The position numbers and the translations under genes are program-made. A stretch of 50,602 bases of DNA, taken from contig SXMG01000090.1 in the NCBI GenBank assembly GCA_005778835.1, positions 1 through 50,602 of the forward strand, in the 5' to 3' direction. Every line of letters starts with the position of its first letter. Position 1 is the stretch's first letter. The stretch comes from Actinomycetota bacterium. Lineage in GTDB: Bacteria; Actinomycetota; Actinomycetes; Actinomycetales; Microbacteriaceae. A model generated the notes under the pieces. It made no database searches, was not told where the DNA came from, and saw only the letters and a program-made list of their open reading frames with translations. Positions 8,379 through 16,961 of this stretch are shown piece by piece.

Positions 8379-8861
8379 ATGCTTTTCCAGGTCGGCGAGA
8401 CTGTCGTCTACCCCCATCACGGGGCTGCCACGATCATTGAAGTCAAGAACCGAACCATTCGGGGTGAAGAGAAGCTGTACCTCAAGCTCAACGTCACCCA
8501 GGGCGATCTGACGATCGAGGTTCCTGCTGAGAACGTCGACCTCGTCGGCGTTCGCGATGTCATCGGTCAAGAGGGTCTCGACAAGGTGTTCGAGGTGCTG
8601 CGCGCGCCGTTCACCGAAGAGCCCACCAACTGGTCTCGCCGTTACAAGGCGAACCTCGAGAAGCTCGCCTCCGGTGACGTCATCAAGGTCTCCGAGGTCG
8701 TGCGCGACCTGTGGCGCCGCGATCAAGACCGCGGTCTGAGTGCGGGCGAGAAGCGCATGCTCGCCAAGGCGCGTCAGATTCTCATCAGTGAGCTCGCTCT
8801 CGCCGAGAAGACCGACGAGGAAAAAGCCTCGACGGTTCTCGACGAGGTCCTCGCTTCCTGA
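8379..8861 (+). CDS. carD: CarD-family transcriptional regulator
   Basis: 160 residues, the usual length for actinobacterial CarD. The N-terminal RNA-polymerase-interacting domain (about 1-60) has [17 protein letters not shown] and [25 protein letters not shown] in its Tudor-like fold. The helical C-terminal domain (about 65-160) carries [17 protein letters not shown], where the conserved Trp wedges into the upstream edge of the transcription bubble, and [22 protein letters not shown]. CarD stabilises open complexes, especially at rRNA promoters. It is followed by ispDF after 11 bases, the conserved actinobacterial order. Confidence 0.96.
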   Translation: MLFQVGETVVYPHHGAATIIEVKNRTIRGEEKLYLKLNVTQGDLTIEVPAENVDLVGVRDVIGQEGLDKVFEVLRAPFTEEPTNWSRRYKANLEKLASGDVIKVSEVVRDLWRRDQDRGLSAGEKRMLAKARQILISELALAEKTDEEKASTVLDEVLAS

Positions 8862-8872
8862 GCGATTCCGCG

Positions 8873-10072
8873 GTGACCGAGTCGGCCGCTGCGTCCGCTC
8901 CATCGTCGGGATCACCACGCCTCGCGGTCGTCGTCGTTGCCGCGGGCAGCGGCACCCGGCTCGGGCGTGCTGAGCCCAAGGCCTTCGTCGCCGTCGGCGG
9001 CCGCACTCTGCTCGAGCATGCCCTCGATGCCGTGTTCTCGCTCGCCGAGCCGGCTCAGGTCGTCGTTGTCGCGCCCGGGTCGCATCGTGATGAAGCGCGC
9101 GCGGTCGCGTTGAGGTCGGCGGGTGCTGCGCGCGACGCCGTGAGCGTCGTCGTCGGCGGCGACAGCCGGCTGGCCTCAGTACGCGCTGGAGTGGCCGCGA
9201 TCGGGGCGGGCGTCGAGACCGTGCTCGTGCACGACGCCGCGCGCGCCTTCACCCCCGTCGAGGTGTTCGACCGCGTCATTGCGCGCGTGCGTGCCGATGG
9301 AGTCGGAGTCATACCCGCGCTGCCGGTGGTCGACACGATCGCGCGGCGCACGCCCGACGGCGCGGTCGTCGAGCAGGTCGATCGCGCGCAGCTCGCGTCG
9401 ATCCAGACCCCGCAGGGCTTTCCGCTCGACCAGTACCGCGCCGCACTCGCGGCGGTGGCGCCCGACGCAGAGCACACCGACGATGCGAGCGTGCACGCGG
9501 CGGCAGGGCATCCGGTGGTCACGGTGCTCGGAGACGACCGCGCCTTCAAGGTGACGACTCCGTGGGATCTTCGCCGCGCCCAGCAGCTCGTCGCCGACGA
9601 TCGGCCTTCGCTGCGCACCGGGGTCGGCATCGACGTGCACGCCTACGACGATGCGCAGCCGCTCTGGCTCGGCGGCCTCTACTGGCCCGATGAGCCAGGC
9701 CTCGCCGGTCACAGCGACGGCGACGCGATCAGCCATGCGATCTGCGACGCGCTGCTGTCGGCGGCGGGGCTCGGCGACATCGGGTCGCGTTTCGGTGTCG
9801 ATGATCCTCGATTCGCGGATGCTCGAGGCGAGGTCTTCCTGACCGCGACCCTCGACCTGCTGCGCGATGCGGGGTTCGACGTGCTCAACGTCGCGGTGCA
9901 AGTGGTCGCTCAGCGCCCCCGGTTCGCTGCCCGCCGCCACGAGGTCGAGGCACTGCTGAGCCGCGTGCTCGGCGCCCCCGTGAGCGTCGCCGCGACCACG
10001 AGCGACGGCCTGGGTTTCACGGGCCGCAGCGAAGGCGTCGCCGCTATTGCAACGGCACTGATTCGTTCCTAG
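8873..10072 (+). CDS. ispDF: Bifunctional IspD/IspF: MEP cytidylyltransferase and MECDP synthase
   Basis: 399 residues; two steps of the non-mevalonate isoprenoid pathway in one chain. Residues about 16-232 are the IspD cytidylyltransferase (VVVVAAGSGTRLG nucleotide-binding loop, VLVHDAARAF, AQLASIQTPQGF). Residues about 242-399 are IspF (TGVGIDVHAYDDAQ and GHSDGDAISHAICDALLSA with the Asp-x-His and His metal ligands, DIGSRF, and the C-terminal FTGRSEGVAAIA). The start is GTG 8873; ribosome-binding sequence is weak (AGCGATTCCGCG), so coupling to carD translation is possible. The fusion skips IspE, as in other fused versions. Confidence 0.95.
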   Translation: MTESAAASAPSSGSPRLAVVVVAAGSGTRLGRAEPKAFVAVGGRTLLEHALDAVFSLAEPAQVVVVAPGSHRDEARAVALRSAGAARDAVSVVVGGDSRLASVRAGVAAIGAGVETVLVHDAARAFTPVEVFDRVIARVRADGVGVIPALPVVDTIARRTPDGAVVEQVDRAQLASIQTPQGFPLDQYRAALAAVAPDAEHTDDASVHAAAGHPVVTVLGDDRAFKVTTPWDLRRAQQLVADDRPSLRTGVGIDVHAYDDAQPLWLGGLYWPDEPGLAGHSDGDAISHAICDALLSAAGLGDIGSRFGVDDPRFADARGEVFLTATLDLLRDAGFDVLNVAVQVVAQRPRFAARRHEVEALLSRVLGAPVSVAATTSDGLGFTGRSEGVAAIATALIRS

Positions 10073-10081
10073 CCCCGCCGG

Positions 10082-10087
10082 TAGGCT
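10082..10087 (+). promoter_or_regulatory. -10 box (TAGGCT) of an apparently leaderless cysS transcript
   Basis: TAGGCT is followed by 6 bases and the GTG start at 10094. No Shine-Dalgarno sequence is visible in the 21-base ispDF-cysS gap, which fits a leaderless start. Confidence 0.5.
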
Positions 10088-10093
10088 TGCCCG

Positions 10094-11500
10094 GTGACCG
10101 TGCGCCTCTATGACAGCCTGCAGCAGGCCGTCGTCGACCTCGCGCCACGGGTCGAGGGCCACGTCGGCATGTACGTCTGCGGGCCGACCGTGCAGTCGTC
10201 GCCCCATATCGGGCACGTGCGCAGCGCGCTCGTCTACGACCTCTGGCGGCGGTGGCTGACCCACCGCGGGTACGCCGTCACCTTCATCCGCAACGTCACC
10301 GACATCGATGACAAGGTGCTCGCGCAGCAGAGCGAGCACGAGGCGTGGTACGCCGTGGCCTACCGCGTCGAGCTCGAGTTCACGGCGGCATACCAGGCGC
10401 TCGGCATTCTGCCCCCGACCTACGAGCCGCGGGCCACGGCGAGCATCGAGCATATGCACGACCTCATCGCCGCTCTCATCGAGCGCGGTCACGCCTACGC
10501 GGCCGACGACGGCAGCGGCGACGTCTACATCGACGTGCGCAGCTGGAGCCGCTACGGCGAGCTCACCCGGCAGAGCCCCGACGACATGGAGGCGGCCGGT
10601 GATGCGCCGCCGCGCGCGAAGCGCGACCCGCGCGACTTCGCGCTCTGGAAGGGCGCCAAGCCCGACGAGCCGGCAAGCGCCCACTGGGCGTCGCCGTGGG
10701 GCCGTGGTCGACCCGGCTGGCCCATCGAATGCTCGGCGATGGCTGCCCGCTACCTGGGCGAGGCGTTCGACATTCACGGCGGCGGGCTCGACCTGCGGTT
10801 TCCGCATCACGAGAACGAGCTGGCGCAGTCGAGCGCCGCGGGGCACGAGTTCGCTCGCCACTGGGTGCACAACGGCCTGGTCATCGTGGGCGGTCAGAAG
10901 ATGTCGAAGTCGCTCGGCAACTCGGTGTTCGCGCTCGACCTGCTCGCGAGCCATCGGCCGGCCGTCGTGCGCTACTGGCTCGGCTCGGCCCACTACCGGT
11001 CGACGATCGACTACACCCCGAGCTCGCTCGACGAGGCGCAGGCCGCTCTCGAGCGCATCGAGGGCTTTCTCGCGCGCGCATCCCGCCGCGTCGCCTCGAC
11101 CCGCGTCGCCGAGGTCGAGGCCGAGCTGCCGGCCGAGTTCGCTGCCGCGATGGACGACGACCTCGCGGTGCCGCAGGCGCTCGCCGTGCTGCACGATCGC
11201 GTGAGGGCCGGCAATGCCGCGCTCGATGACGATGATGTGGCCGCCGTCGCGCGGGCCCGTGCCGAGGTGGCCGGCATGGTCGCCGTGCTCGGCTTCGACG
11301 CGACCGACACGGATGCTCGCGACGACGACCCCGCCCGCCGAGCCCTCTCGACGCTCGTCGACCGGTTGATCAGCGAACGCCGCGAGGCCCGCGAGTCGCG
11401 CGACTTCGCGACGGCCGACCGCATTCGCGATGACCTGGCAGCGGCCGGCATCGTGCTCGAAGACTCACCGACAGCAACCGACTGGAGTATCGATGGCTAA
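10094..11500 (+). CDS. cysS: Cysteinyl-tRNA synthetase
   Basis: 468 residues, class I synthetase that charges tRNA-Cys. The HIGH motif is at residues 38-41 (SPHIGHVRS) and KMSKS at 269-273. The active-site zinc ligands are all in place: Cys29 (YVCGPT), Cys213 (IECSAM), His238 and Glu242 (FPHHENE). The C-terminal anticodon region (about 330-468) has the common [26 protein letters not shown] segment. The GTG start is supported by MTVRLYDSL, the normal family N-terminus. Its last 8 bases overlap rlmB, the usual pairing. Confidence 0.97.
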   Translation: MTVRLYDSLQQAVVDLAPRVEGHVGMYVCGPTVQSSPHIGHVRSALVYDLWRRWLTHRGYAVTFIRNVTDIDDKVLAQQSEHEAWYAVAYRVELEFTAAYQALGILPPTYEPRATASIEHMHDLIAALIERGHAYAADDGSGDVYIDVRSWSRYGELTRQSPDDMEAAGDAPPRAKRDPRDFALWKGAKPDEPASAHWASPWGRGRPGWPIECSAMAARYLGEAFDIHGGGLDLRFPHHENELAQSSAAGHEFARHWVHNGLVIVGGQKMSKSLGNSVFALDLLASHRPAVVRYWLGSAHYRSTIDYTPSSLDEAQAALERIEGFLARASRRVASTRVAEVEAELPAEFAAAMDDDLAVPQALAVLHDRVRAGNAALDDDDVAAVARARAEVAGMVAVLGFDATDTDARDDDPARRALSTLVDRLISERREARESRDFATADRIRDDLAAAGIVLEDSPTATDWSIDG

Positions 11501-12485
11501 GCAAGGGCGCCCCGGCGCCAGCAAGAAGAAGAAGGGCCCGACGGTCGGTTCAGGGGGACAAGGTCGCCAGGCGCTCGAAGGCCGTGGACCGACCCCCAAG
11601 GCGGAGGACCGCACCTGGCACCCGGCCGGCAAGCGCAAGGCCGCGAACGATCGGCTCGCCGCTGCGCGCACTCGCGCGGGGGGAAACTCCGGGGGTGGCC
11701 AGCAGTCGAACCGCTCGCGCGCACCCAAGAAGAACGTCGACGCCGAGATCGTGAGCGGCCGCAACTCGGTGCTCGAGGCGCTGCGGGCGAAGATTCCGGC
11801 GAGCGCGTTCTACATCGCGGCGCGCGTCGAGATGGACGACCGGGTGAAAGAGGCTCTGTCGCTCGCGACGAAGCGCGGCATTCCGGTGCTCGAGATCATG
11901 CGTCCTGAGCTCGACCGCATGACGGGCGAGAACTCGGTCAACCAGGGCATCGCGATCTCGGTGCCTGCCTACGATTACGCGCACCCGATGGATCTCGTCA
12001 CGAAGGCTGTCGACCGGGGGCAGACTCCTCTGATCGTCGCGCTCGACGGGGTGACGGATCCGCGCAATCTCGGGGCGATCATCCGCTCGACGGCCGCGTT
12101 CGGCGGGCACGGCGTCATCGTGCCGCAGCGTCGCTCGGTCGGCGTGACGGCCGCAGCGTGGAAGACCTCGGCGGGAGCCGCGGCGCGCACGCCCGTCGCC
12201 ATGGCCGCCAACCTCACCCAGACCCTCAAGGCCATGAAGGCCGAGGGAGTCTTCGTGCTCGGTCTCGACGGGAGTGGCGACATGATGCTGCCGAACCTCG
12301 AGCTCGCCGATCGCCCGCTCGTCATCGTCGTCGGCAGCGAGGGCAAGGGCCTGTCGCGGCTCGTCACGGAGACGTGCGACGCGATCGTGTCGATCCCGAT
12401 CTCGGCAGCGACCGAGTCGCTCAATGCGGGCATCGCGGCGAGCGTGGCGCTCTACGAGGTCTCGCGACGTCGGGCGGCTCTGTAG
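11493..12485 (+). CDS. rlmB: 23S rRNA (guanosine-2'-O)-methyltransferase RlmB-like (SpoU/TrmH family)
   Basis: 330 residues from ATG 11493, which has GGAG 5 bases upstream and lies inside the cysS 3' end. Residues 1-85 are a basic, Gly/Lys-rich tail ([17 protein letters not shown]) common in actinobacterial RlmB. Residues about 88-160 form the L30e-like substrate domain ([12 protein letters not shown]). Residues about 170-330 are the SPOUT methyltransferase with the three knot motifs: [26 protein letters not shown] and [22 protein letters not shown]. It uses S-adenosylmethionine to methylate a 23S rRNA guanosine; the exact position follows from family assignment only. Confidence 0.93.
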   Translation: MAKQGRPGASKKKKGPTVGSGGQGRQALEGRGPTPKAEDRTWHPAGKRKAANDRLAAARTRAGGNSGGGQQSNRSRAPKKNVDAEIVSGRNSVLEALRAKIPASAFYIAARVEMDDRVKEALSLATKRGIPVLEIMRPELDRMTGENSVNQGIAISVPAYDYAHPMDLVTKAVDRGQTPLIVALDGVTDPRNLGAIIRSTAAFGGHGVIVPQRRSVGVTAAAWKTSAGAAARTPVAMAANLTQTLKAMKAEGVFVLGLDGSGDMMLPNLELADRPLVIVVGSEGKGLSRLVTETCDAIVSIPISAATESLNAGIAASVALYEVSRRRAAL

Positions 12486-12527
12486 AGCGGCTCGCGCAGC
12501 ACGACAGCCTCGTGTGTATCCTCGAAG

Positions 12528-12546
12528 TGTTCATCTTTACTGAACA
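12528..12546. promoter_or_regulatory. Operator site A: TGTTCA-N7-TGAACA
   Basis: A perfect palindrome with 6-bp arms and centre TCTTTAC, 16 bp before ATG 12562. The sequence TTTACT (12536-12541) inside it could be a -10 box, placing the start near 12548. A second -10 candidate, TATCCT (12517-12522), lies just upstream. It belongs to a family of sites repeated through the catabolic island. Confidence 0.65.
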
Positions 12547-12561
12547 TGTGAGGAGAGAGCG

Positions 12562-13614
12562 ATGGCGCTCGACCACCTGAAGATCGCGATCGTCGGCACG
12601 GGTGCCGTCGGCGGGTCGGTCGCAGCCGACCTGATTCGCGCGGGTCTCGATGTCACGGTGATCGACCAGTGGCCCGACCATGTCGAGGCGATGCGCGCTC
12701 AGGGGCTCACCGTGCACCTGCCGACCGAGACTCAGGTGACGCCGGTGCCGGCGCTGCACCTGTGCCAGGTCGCCGAGCTGCGCGAGCCCTTCGACATCGT
12801 GCTCACGGCAGTGAAGACCTATGACACCCGCTGGGTGGCCGAGCTCATGAAGCCGCTCCTGCGCCCTGACGGAGTCTTCGTGGGGCTGCAGAACGGCATG
12901 ACCATCGACCATGTCGCCGAGATCGTCGGGGCCGAGCGCACGATCGGCTGCGTGCTCGGCATCGCGGCGAACCTGCGCACACCGGGCGTCATCGTGCGTC
13001 AGGTCTCGCCTGCCGACACGTGGTTCTCGGTCGGCACGCTGAGCGGGGAGCGCACCGAGCGCCTCGACCAGGTCGCCGCGGTGCTCGCGCCCGCCGCCGA
13101 GATCGTCGTGACCGACGACATCCGCTCGGCGAAGTGGATGAAGCTCATCGCCAACAGTCCCGAGATGCTGCCCTCGGGGCTGCTGGGAGTGCCCCTGCTC
13201 GAGGCAGCGCGCACTCCGGGCATCAGGCCCGTCATGGATGCGATGTCGCGCGAGGCGTACGCGCTCGCGATCGAGCTCGGCATCACGATGATGCCGTCGC
13301 TCGGCATCGCGGCAGACGACATGCCCGACTCGGATCAGTACGCGCTCGACCTGCTCGACCGCGTGCTGTCGCACTTCTCGCAGCCCGACACGCGCGTCGC
13401 GGTGCTGCAGGACTGGGAGAAGGGCCGCCGGGCCGAGCTCGATGCTTTCAGCGGGTACATCGTCGCGAAGCGTGCGGAACTCGGAGGCAGCGCGCCCGTC
13501 AACGAGCAGATCCTGCGGCTCTCCGAGCGCGTCGAACGCGGCGAGCTCGTTCCAGTGCCCGAGAACGCACCGTTGCTCATGGCCGCGCTCGAAGGTGCTC
13601 GTACGCCCGCTTGA
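12562..13614 (+). CDS. Ketopantoate reductase (ApbA/PanE) family oxidoreductase, copy 1
   Basis: 350 residues; NAD(P)-dependent reductase fold. N-terminal Rossmann domain with IVGTGAVGGSVAADLIRAG (about 10-28) and the LQNGM motif. The C-terminal helical domain has SAKWMKLIANS with the catalytic Lys and QDWEKGRRAELDAFSGY with the conserved Glu. The second family Asn, four residues after KLxxN, is replaced (N-SPE-M), and the chain is about 50 residues longer than typical PanE, so the natural substrate is probably not ketopantoate. A strong GGAGAGAG precedes ATG 12562. Two paralogues lie at 16962-18008 and 18005-19036. It has its own operator site and sits 77 bp after rlmB, where the accessory region begins. 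Confidence 0.85.
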   Translation: MALDHLKIAIVGTGAVGGSVAADLIRAGLDVTVIDQWPDHVEAMRAQGLTVHLPTETQVTPVPALHLCQVAELREPFDIVLTAVKTYDTRWVAELMKPLLRPDGVFVGLQNGMTIDHVAEIVGAERTIGCVLGIAANLRTPGVIVRQVSPADTWFSVGTLSGERTERLDQVAAVLAPAAEIVVTDDIRSAKWMKLIANSPEMLPSGLLGVPLLEAARTPGIRPVMDAMSREAYALAIELGITMMPSLGIAADDMPDSDQYALDLLDRVLSHFSQPDTRVAVLQDWEKGRRAELDAFSGYIVAKRAELGGSAPVNEQILRLSERVERGELVPVPENAPLLMAALEGARTPA

Positions 13615-13642
13615 CAGCAGACCATGCGATCGCATTGACTAT

Positions 13643-13659
13643 GTTCACTAAGGCTGAAC
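13643..13659. promoter_or_regulatory. Operator site B: GTTCA-N7-TGAAC
   Basis: A perfect palindrome with centre CTAAGGC between the ketopantoate-reductase-like gene and the bicupin gene. TAAGGC or AAGGCT in its centre is a weak -10 candidate. TTGACT (13635-13640) lies just upstream but is too close to serve as its -35. Confidence 0.6.
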
Positions 13660-13708
13660 GCGTCGAACTGCCGCGGAGCCCCACTGAGCAGACACCACGA
13701 AGGAGTCG

Positions 13709-14602
13709 ATGATGACCCGCTATGTCGTCCGTACGGCCGACGAGGCCGACTACCGCGACCCCGGGGCGCTCGCCCCCGACTCGCACGGCTACTCGCGCTG
13801 GTGCGCGGTCGGGTACGCCGACGGCGCGGTGCACACCGACTTCGGCATGTCGCGGCTCGAGCCCGGCGGCGCCGTGCCGACGCACGTGCACTCGTTTGAA
13901 GAGTCGTTCCACCTCGTCGAAGGCGAGGTGCTGCTCGTGACGCCCGAGGCGACCGTGCACCTCGTCGCGGGCGACTACGGCGTCATTCCGCTCGGGGTTC
14001 CGCACTCGTGGCACTCGATCGGCGACGCCCCGGCGGTCTGGAGCGACATCTACTCGCCACCGCCGCGCATCGAGCACGGCTCGGACACCTATCGCGTCGC
14101 CGACCTCGCGCCGGGTGAGCCCATTAAGGTCGACCCGCGCGACCCGCGCACGCGCTCGTTCGGGGCGATCACGACCGAGCAGATGAACCCCGGCAAGCAG
14201 TCTCAAGAGCTGCTTGCGCAATCGGCCAGTATGCGCACCGCCCTGCTCGTCTACAGCGGCATCTCGCTGAAGATGATGGTCGACAGCGATCTCGGCTCGG
14301 TGCTGCACACCATGTTCATGGTGCAGTACGAGCCGACCGGCGTCGCGGGCCCGCACGACCACCCGCTCGAAGAGGCCTACTTGATCATGGACGGCGAGGT
14401 CGACGCGACCTTCGACGGCCACGAGGTGCGGATGAAGCCCGGCGACATCGCCTGGGCGGGCGTCGGCTGCGTGCACTCGTTCCGCGCAGTCGGCGAACCG
14501 GTTCGGTGGCTCGAGACGCAGTCGCCCCAGATGCCCGCGCGCCATGCGTACCGGTTCGCCCGCGACTGGACCTATCTGACCGACAAGCTCGGCTCGGCCT
14601 GA
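13709..14602 (+). CDS. Bicupin protein
   Basis: 297 residues with two cupin domains. Cupin 1 (about 40-130) has GGAVPTHVHSFEESFHLVEGE, with HxH and Glu metal ligands, and a second motif VIPLGVPHSWHS. Cupin 2 (about 195-280) has GVAGPHDHPLEEAYLIMDGE and PGDIAWAGVGCVHSF. Both therefore keep the metal ligands. AAGGAG precedes ATGATG; the second ATG (13712) has better spacing, so the true start may be one codon later. Bicupins of this length include ureidoglycine aminohydrolases, dioxygenases and isomerases; I cannot choose among them. It probably shares a transcript with the SDR gene 43 bp downstream. Confidence 0.8.
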   Translation: MMTRYVVRTADEADYRDPGALAPDSHGYSRWCAVGYADGAVHTDFGMSRLEPGGAVPTHVHSFEESFHLVEGEVLLVTPEATVHLVAGDYGVIPLGVPHSWHSIGDAPAVWSDIYSPPPRIEHGSDTYRVADLAPGEPIKVDPRDPRTRSFGAITTEQMNPGKQSQELLAQSASMRTALLVYSGISLKMMVDSDLGSVLHTMFMVQYEPTGVAGPHDHPLEEAYLIMDGEVDATFDGHEVRMKPGDIAWAGVGCVHSFRAVGEPVRWLETQSPQMPARHAYRFARDWTYLTDKLGSA

Positions 14603-14645
14603 CCGAGCCCGCTTCGCACCAGACAGCAACGCTCAAGGAGGAGCA

Positions 14646-15353
14646 GTGACTCAGCGCACGATCGCCGTCATCGGCGGAACATCCGGCATCGGCCTCGAGA
14701 TCGCGAAGGAGGTTGTCGCCCGGGGCGACCGCGTCGTGCTGACCGGCCGCGATCAGACGCGTGCCGACGCCATCGCGCGGTCGATCGGCGAGAGTGCCAC
14801 GGGCCTCGCGCTCGACATCTCCGAGCCCGAGTCGATCGCCGAGAGCCTCGCGAGCGTCGAGCAGGTGCACGGCCTGGTGCTCGCCGCGATCGAGCGCGAC
14901 GCCAACACCGTGCGCGAGTACGACATCACACGGGCGCGACGGCTCGTGACCCTCAAGCTCGTCGGCTACACCGAGACGGTGCACACCCTGCTCGACCGGC
15001 TCGAGCCGACCGTCGACACGGGCATCGTGCTGTTCGGCGGTCGCGCGAAGGACGCACCGTACCCGGGTTCGACGACCGTGGCGACGATCAACGGCGGTGT
15101 CGAGGGCCTCGTGCACTCGATGGCGCTCGAGCTCGCCCCCATGCGCGTCAACGGCCTGCACCCCGGCATCATCGGCGACAGCCCGTTCTGGGCCGACAAG
15201 CCGGCGGCGGTGCTGCAGGGCTACGAGTCGCGCACGCCGGGCGGCAAGCTCGCCACCATGGCCGACATCGTGGGCGCCACGATGTTCCTGCTCGGCAACC
15301 GCGGAGTCTCGGGCACGAGCCTCTACGTCGACCGCGGCTGGCGGCTCACCTAG
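14646..15353 (+). CDS. SDR-fold protein lacking the catalytic Ser-Tyr-Lys
   Basis: 235 residues. The Rossmann nucleotide-binding loop is intact (VIGGTSGIGLEIA, residues 8-20) and the C-terminal half reads like a normal SDR (GVEGLVHSMALELAPMRVNGLHPG). However the YxxxK catalytic pair is missing: the aligned positions are Val145 and Asn149 (STTVATINGGVEGL), and the catalytic Ser region is LFGGRAK. It probably binds NAD(P) but may not catalyse classical oxidoreduction, or may use other residues. SDR subgroups without the canonical active site are known. GTG 14646 has a strong AAGGAGGAG just upstream. Confidence 0.8.
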   Translation: MTQRTIAVIGGTSGIGLEIAKEVVARGDRVVLTGRDQTRADAIARSIGESATGLALDISEPESIAESLASVEQVHGLVLAAIERDANTVREYDITRARRLVTLKLVGYTETVHTLLDRLEPTVDTGIVLFGGRAKDAPYPGSTTVATINGGVEGLVHSMALELAPMRVNGLHPGIIGDSPFWADKPAAVLQGYESRTPGGKLATMADIVGATMFLLGNRGVSGTSLYVDRGWRLT

Positions 15354-15421
15354 ATTCGTCTGTCTCCACTAGATATATCCACGCGCATCGACTTATCATT
15401 TCACCAGGGCTGTACAGATGC

Positions 15422-15438
15422 GTGCACCTTTACTGAAT
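15422..15438. promoter_or_regulatory. Operator site C (degenerate): GTGCA-N7-TGAAT
   Basis: Two mismatches from GTTCA-N7-TGAAC, but the centre CCTTTAC is nearly the same as site A (TCTTTAC). TTTACT (15429-15434) inside it is a possible -10 box, 25 bp before ATG 15459. Confidence 0.45.
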
Positions 15439-15458
15439 TGCTCAACGAGGAGGAACTC

Positions 15459-16895
15459 ATGACCGACGCCGCTCCCCGCGCCGCGGACTTCACACCCGGA
15501 CGGCCCGTCGTCTTCCGCAACGCGACGGTGATCACCGTCGATGCTGCTGGCGTTCTCGAGAACGCCGACGTCTTGATCACGGATGACACCATCGCCGCCG
15601 TCGGTCATTCGCTCGAGGTGCCCGCAGGCACGCTCGAGATCGACGCCAAGGGCGGCATCCTCATGCCGGGCATGATCGACACGCACCGGCACATGTGGCA
15701 GACCGCTCTGCGCGGCTACGGCGGAGACTGGGCGCTCAGCCAGTACTTCGTCTTCTACTACCTGACGTGGGGCCACGTCTTCCGCGCGGAGGACATCGCG
15801 GCCGGCAACCAGCTCAGCGCGCTCGAGTCGATCGACGAGGGTGTCACGACGACCGTCGACTGGTCGCACGCCCTGCGCACGCCCGAGTACGCCGACGCGG
15901 CAGTGGAGGCTCTGCGCAGCATCCCCGGTCGATTCGTGCTCGCGTACGGCAACTACCTCGGGGCTCCGTGGGAGTGGATGAACGAGCCCGGCTTCCAGTC
16001 GTGGGTCAAGAACTTCAAGGCCGACGACATGATGGGCCTGCAGGTGGCCTTCGATGTCAACTCGGGCCCTGACTTCCACGAGAAGGGCGCCTTCGAGGCG
16101 GCTCGCGACCTCGGCTTGCGGGTCACCACGCACGCGGGCGTCTGGGGCGTCAACGGCGACCCCAACATCGAGCTCATGTACGACCACGGGTTCATGGACG
16201 ACACGGTCACCTACGTGCACGCGAGCTCGCTCGGTCCCGAGAGCTACCACAAGATCGCCGCCACGGGCGGAACGATCTCGATCGCGACCGAGAGCGAGCA
16301 GAGCGCCGGCCAGGGCTACCCCTCGGCCTGGGTCGCGAAGAAGTACGGCATCACCGCGTCGCTGTCGATGGACACGAGTGTGTGGTGGAGTGCCGACTTC
16401 TTCTCGGCCATGCGGGCGACCCTCAGCTCGTTCCGCTCGCGCGACCACCTCGAGGCTCACCTCAAGGGCGAGACGGTGAACGTCAACCGCATGAAGGCCG
16501 AAGACGCGGTCTGGCAGGCGACCATGGGCGGTGCGCACACGCTCGGCATGGCTGACAAGCTCGGCTCGATCACCGTGGGCAAGAAGGCCGACCTCGTGCT
16601 GCTCAAGAACGACGAGTCGCCCGCCATGACGCCCGTCCTCAACCCGTACGCGCACGTCGTGTACCAGGCGGGAACGGCCGACGTGCACACGGTGGTCGTC
16701 GACGGCAAGGTCGTGAAGTACAACGGCGAGCGCATCGGACTGCCCCTCAAGCCCGTTGCCGACCGCGTCGCCGCCTCGGTCGAGCACGTGCGCAGCGAGC
16801 TCGGCGAAGAGGCTTGGGCCGAGTGGATGAACCCCGCTCTGCCCGAGGACGAGCCGATCGCGAACCCCTACATGTACCTCGACGAGGAGAAGTAG
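15459..16895 (+). CDS. Metal-dependent amidohydrolase/deaminase, copy 1
   Basis: 478 residues, TIM-barrel amidohydrolase of the TRZ/ATZ/cytosine-deaminase type. Metal ligands are visible: His76 and His78 (DTHRHMWQTALRG), His225 (VTTHAGVWG), His254 (TYVHASSLG) and Asp305 (LSMDTSVWW). There is no carboxylated Lys, as in mononuclear members. The C-terminal strand domain has the usual TLGMADKLGSITVGKKADLVLL. Such enzymes hydrolyse C-N bonds in N-heterocycles or remove amino groups. ATG 15459 follows GAGGAGGAACTC. Two paralogues lie at 20369 and 21976. The substrate is unknown. Confidence 0.88.
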   Translation: MTDAAPRAADFTPGRPVVFRNATVITVDAAGVLENADVLITDDTIAAVGHSLEVPAGTLEIDAKGGILMPGMIDTHRHMWQTALRGYGGDWALSQYFVFYYLTWGHVFRAEDIAAGNQLSALESIDEGVTTTVDWSHALRTPEYADAAVEALRSIPGRFVLAYGNYLGAPWEWMNEPGFQSWVKNFKADDMMGLQVAFDVNSGPDFHEKGAFEAARDLGLRVTTHAGVWGVNGDPNIELMYDHGFMDDTVTYVHASSLGPESYHKIAATGGTISIATESEQSAGQGYPSAWVAKKYGITASLSMDTSVWWSADFFSAMRATLSSFRSRDHLEAHLKGETVNVNRMKAEDAVWQATMGGAHTLGMADKLGSITVGKKADLVLLKNDESPAMTPVLNPYAHVVYQAGTADVHTVVVDGKVVKYNGERIGLPLKPVADRVAASVEHVRSELGEEAWAEWMNPALPEDEPIANPYMYLDEEK

Positions 16896-16910
16896 GACAG
16901 CTGATCGATC

Positions 16911-16950
16911 AGAAACGGGGGCGTGCCGACAGCGGCGCGCCCCCGTTTCT
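16911..16950. terminator. Bidirectional intrinsic terminator
   Basis: A 13-bp perfect stem (16911-16923 with 16938-16950, arms AGAAACGGGGGCG / CGCCCCCGTTTCT) between two convergent genes. The A/T-containing outer arm gives a TTTCT end on the plus strand and its complement on the minus strand. Confidence 0.8.
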
Positions 16951-16961
16951 CGTGTGTGACG

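Noticed and set aside
9176-11194. A 672-codon open frame on the minus strand across ispDF and cysS
   Set aside because: It lies entirely opposite two certain genes and has no domain, no ribosome-binding site and low-complexity Arg/His/Val composition, as expected for an antisense frame in GC-rich DNA.
12562-13614. Calling any of the three reductases PanE (pantothenate synthesis)
   Set aside because: Three copies in a catabolic setting, extra length and the replaced Asn argue against a housekeeping ketopantoate reductase.
13709-14602. Calling the bicupin an (S)-ureidoglycine aminohydrolase
   Set aside because: Length and two-cupin layout fit, but no allantoin-pathway partners are present and I do not see family-specific motifs beyond the cupin metal ligands.
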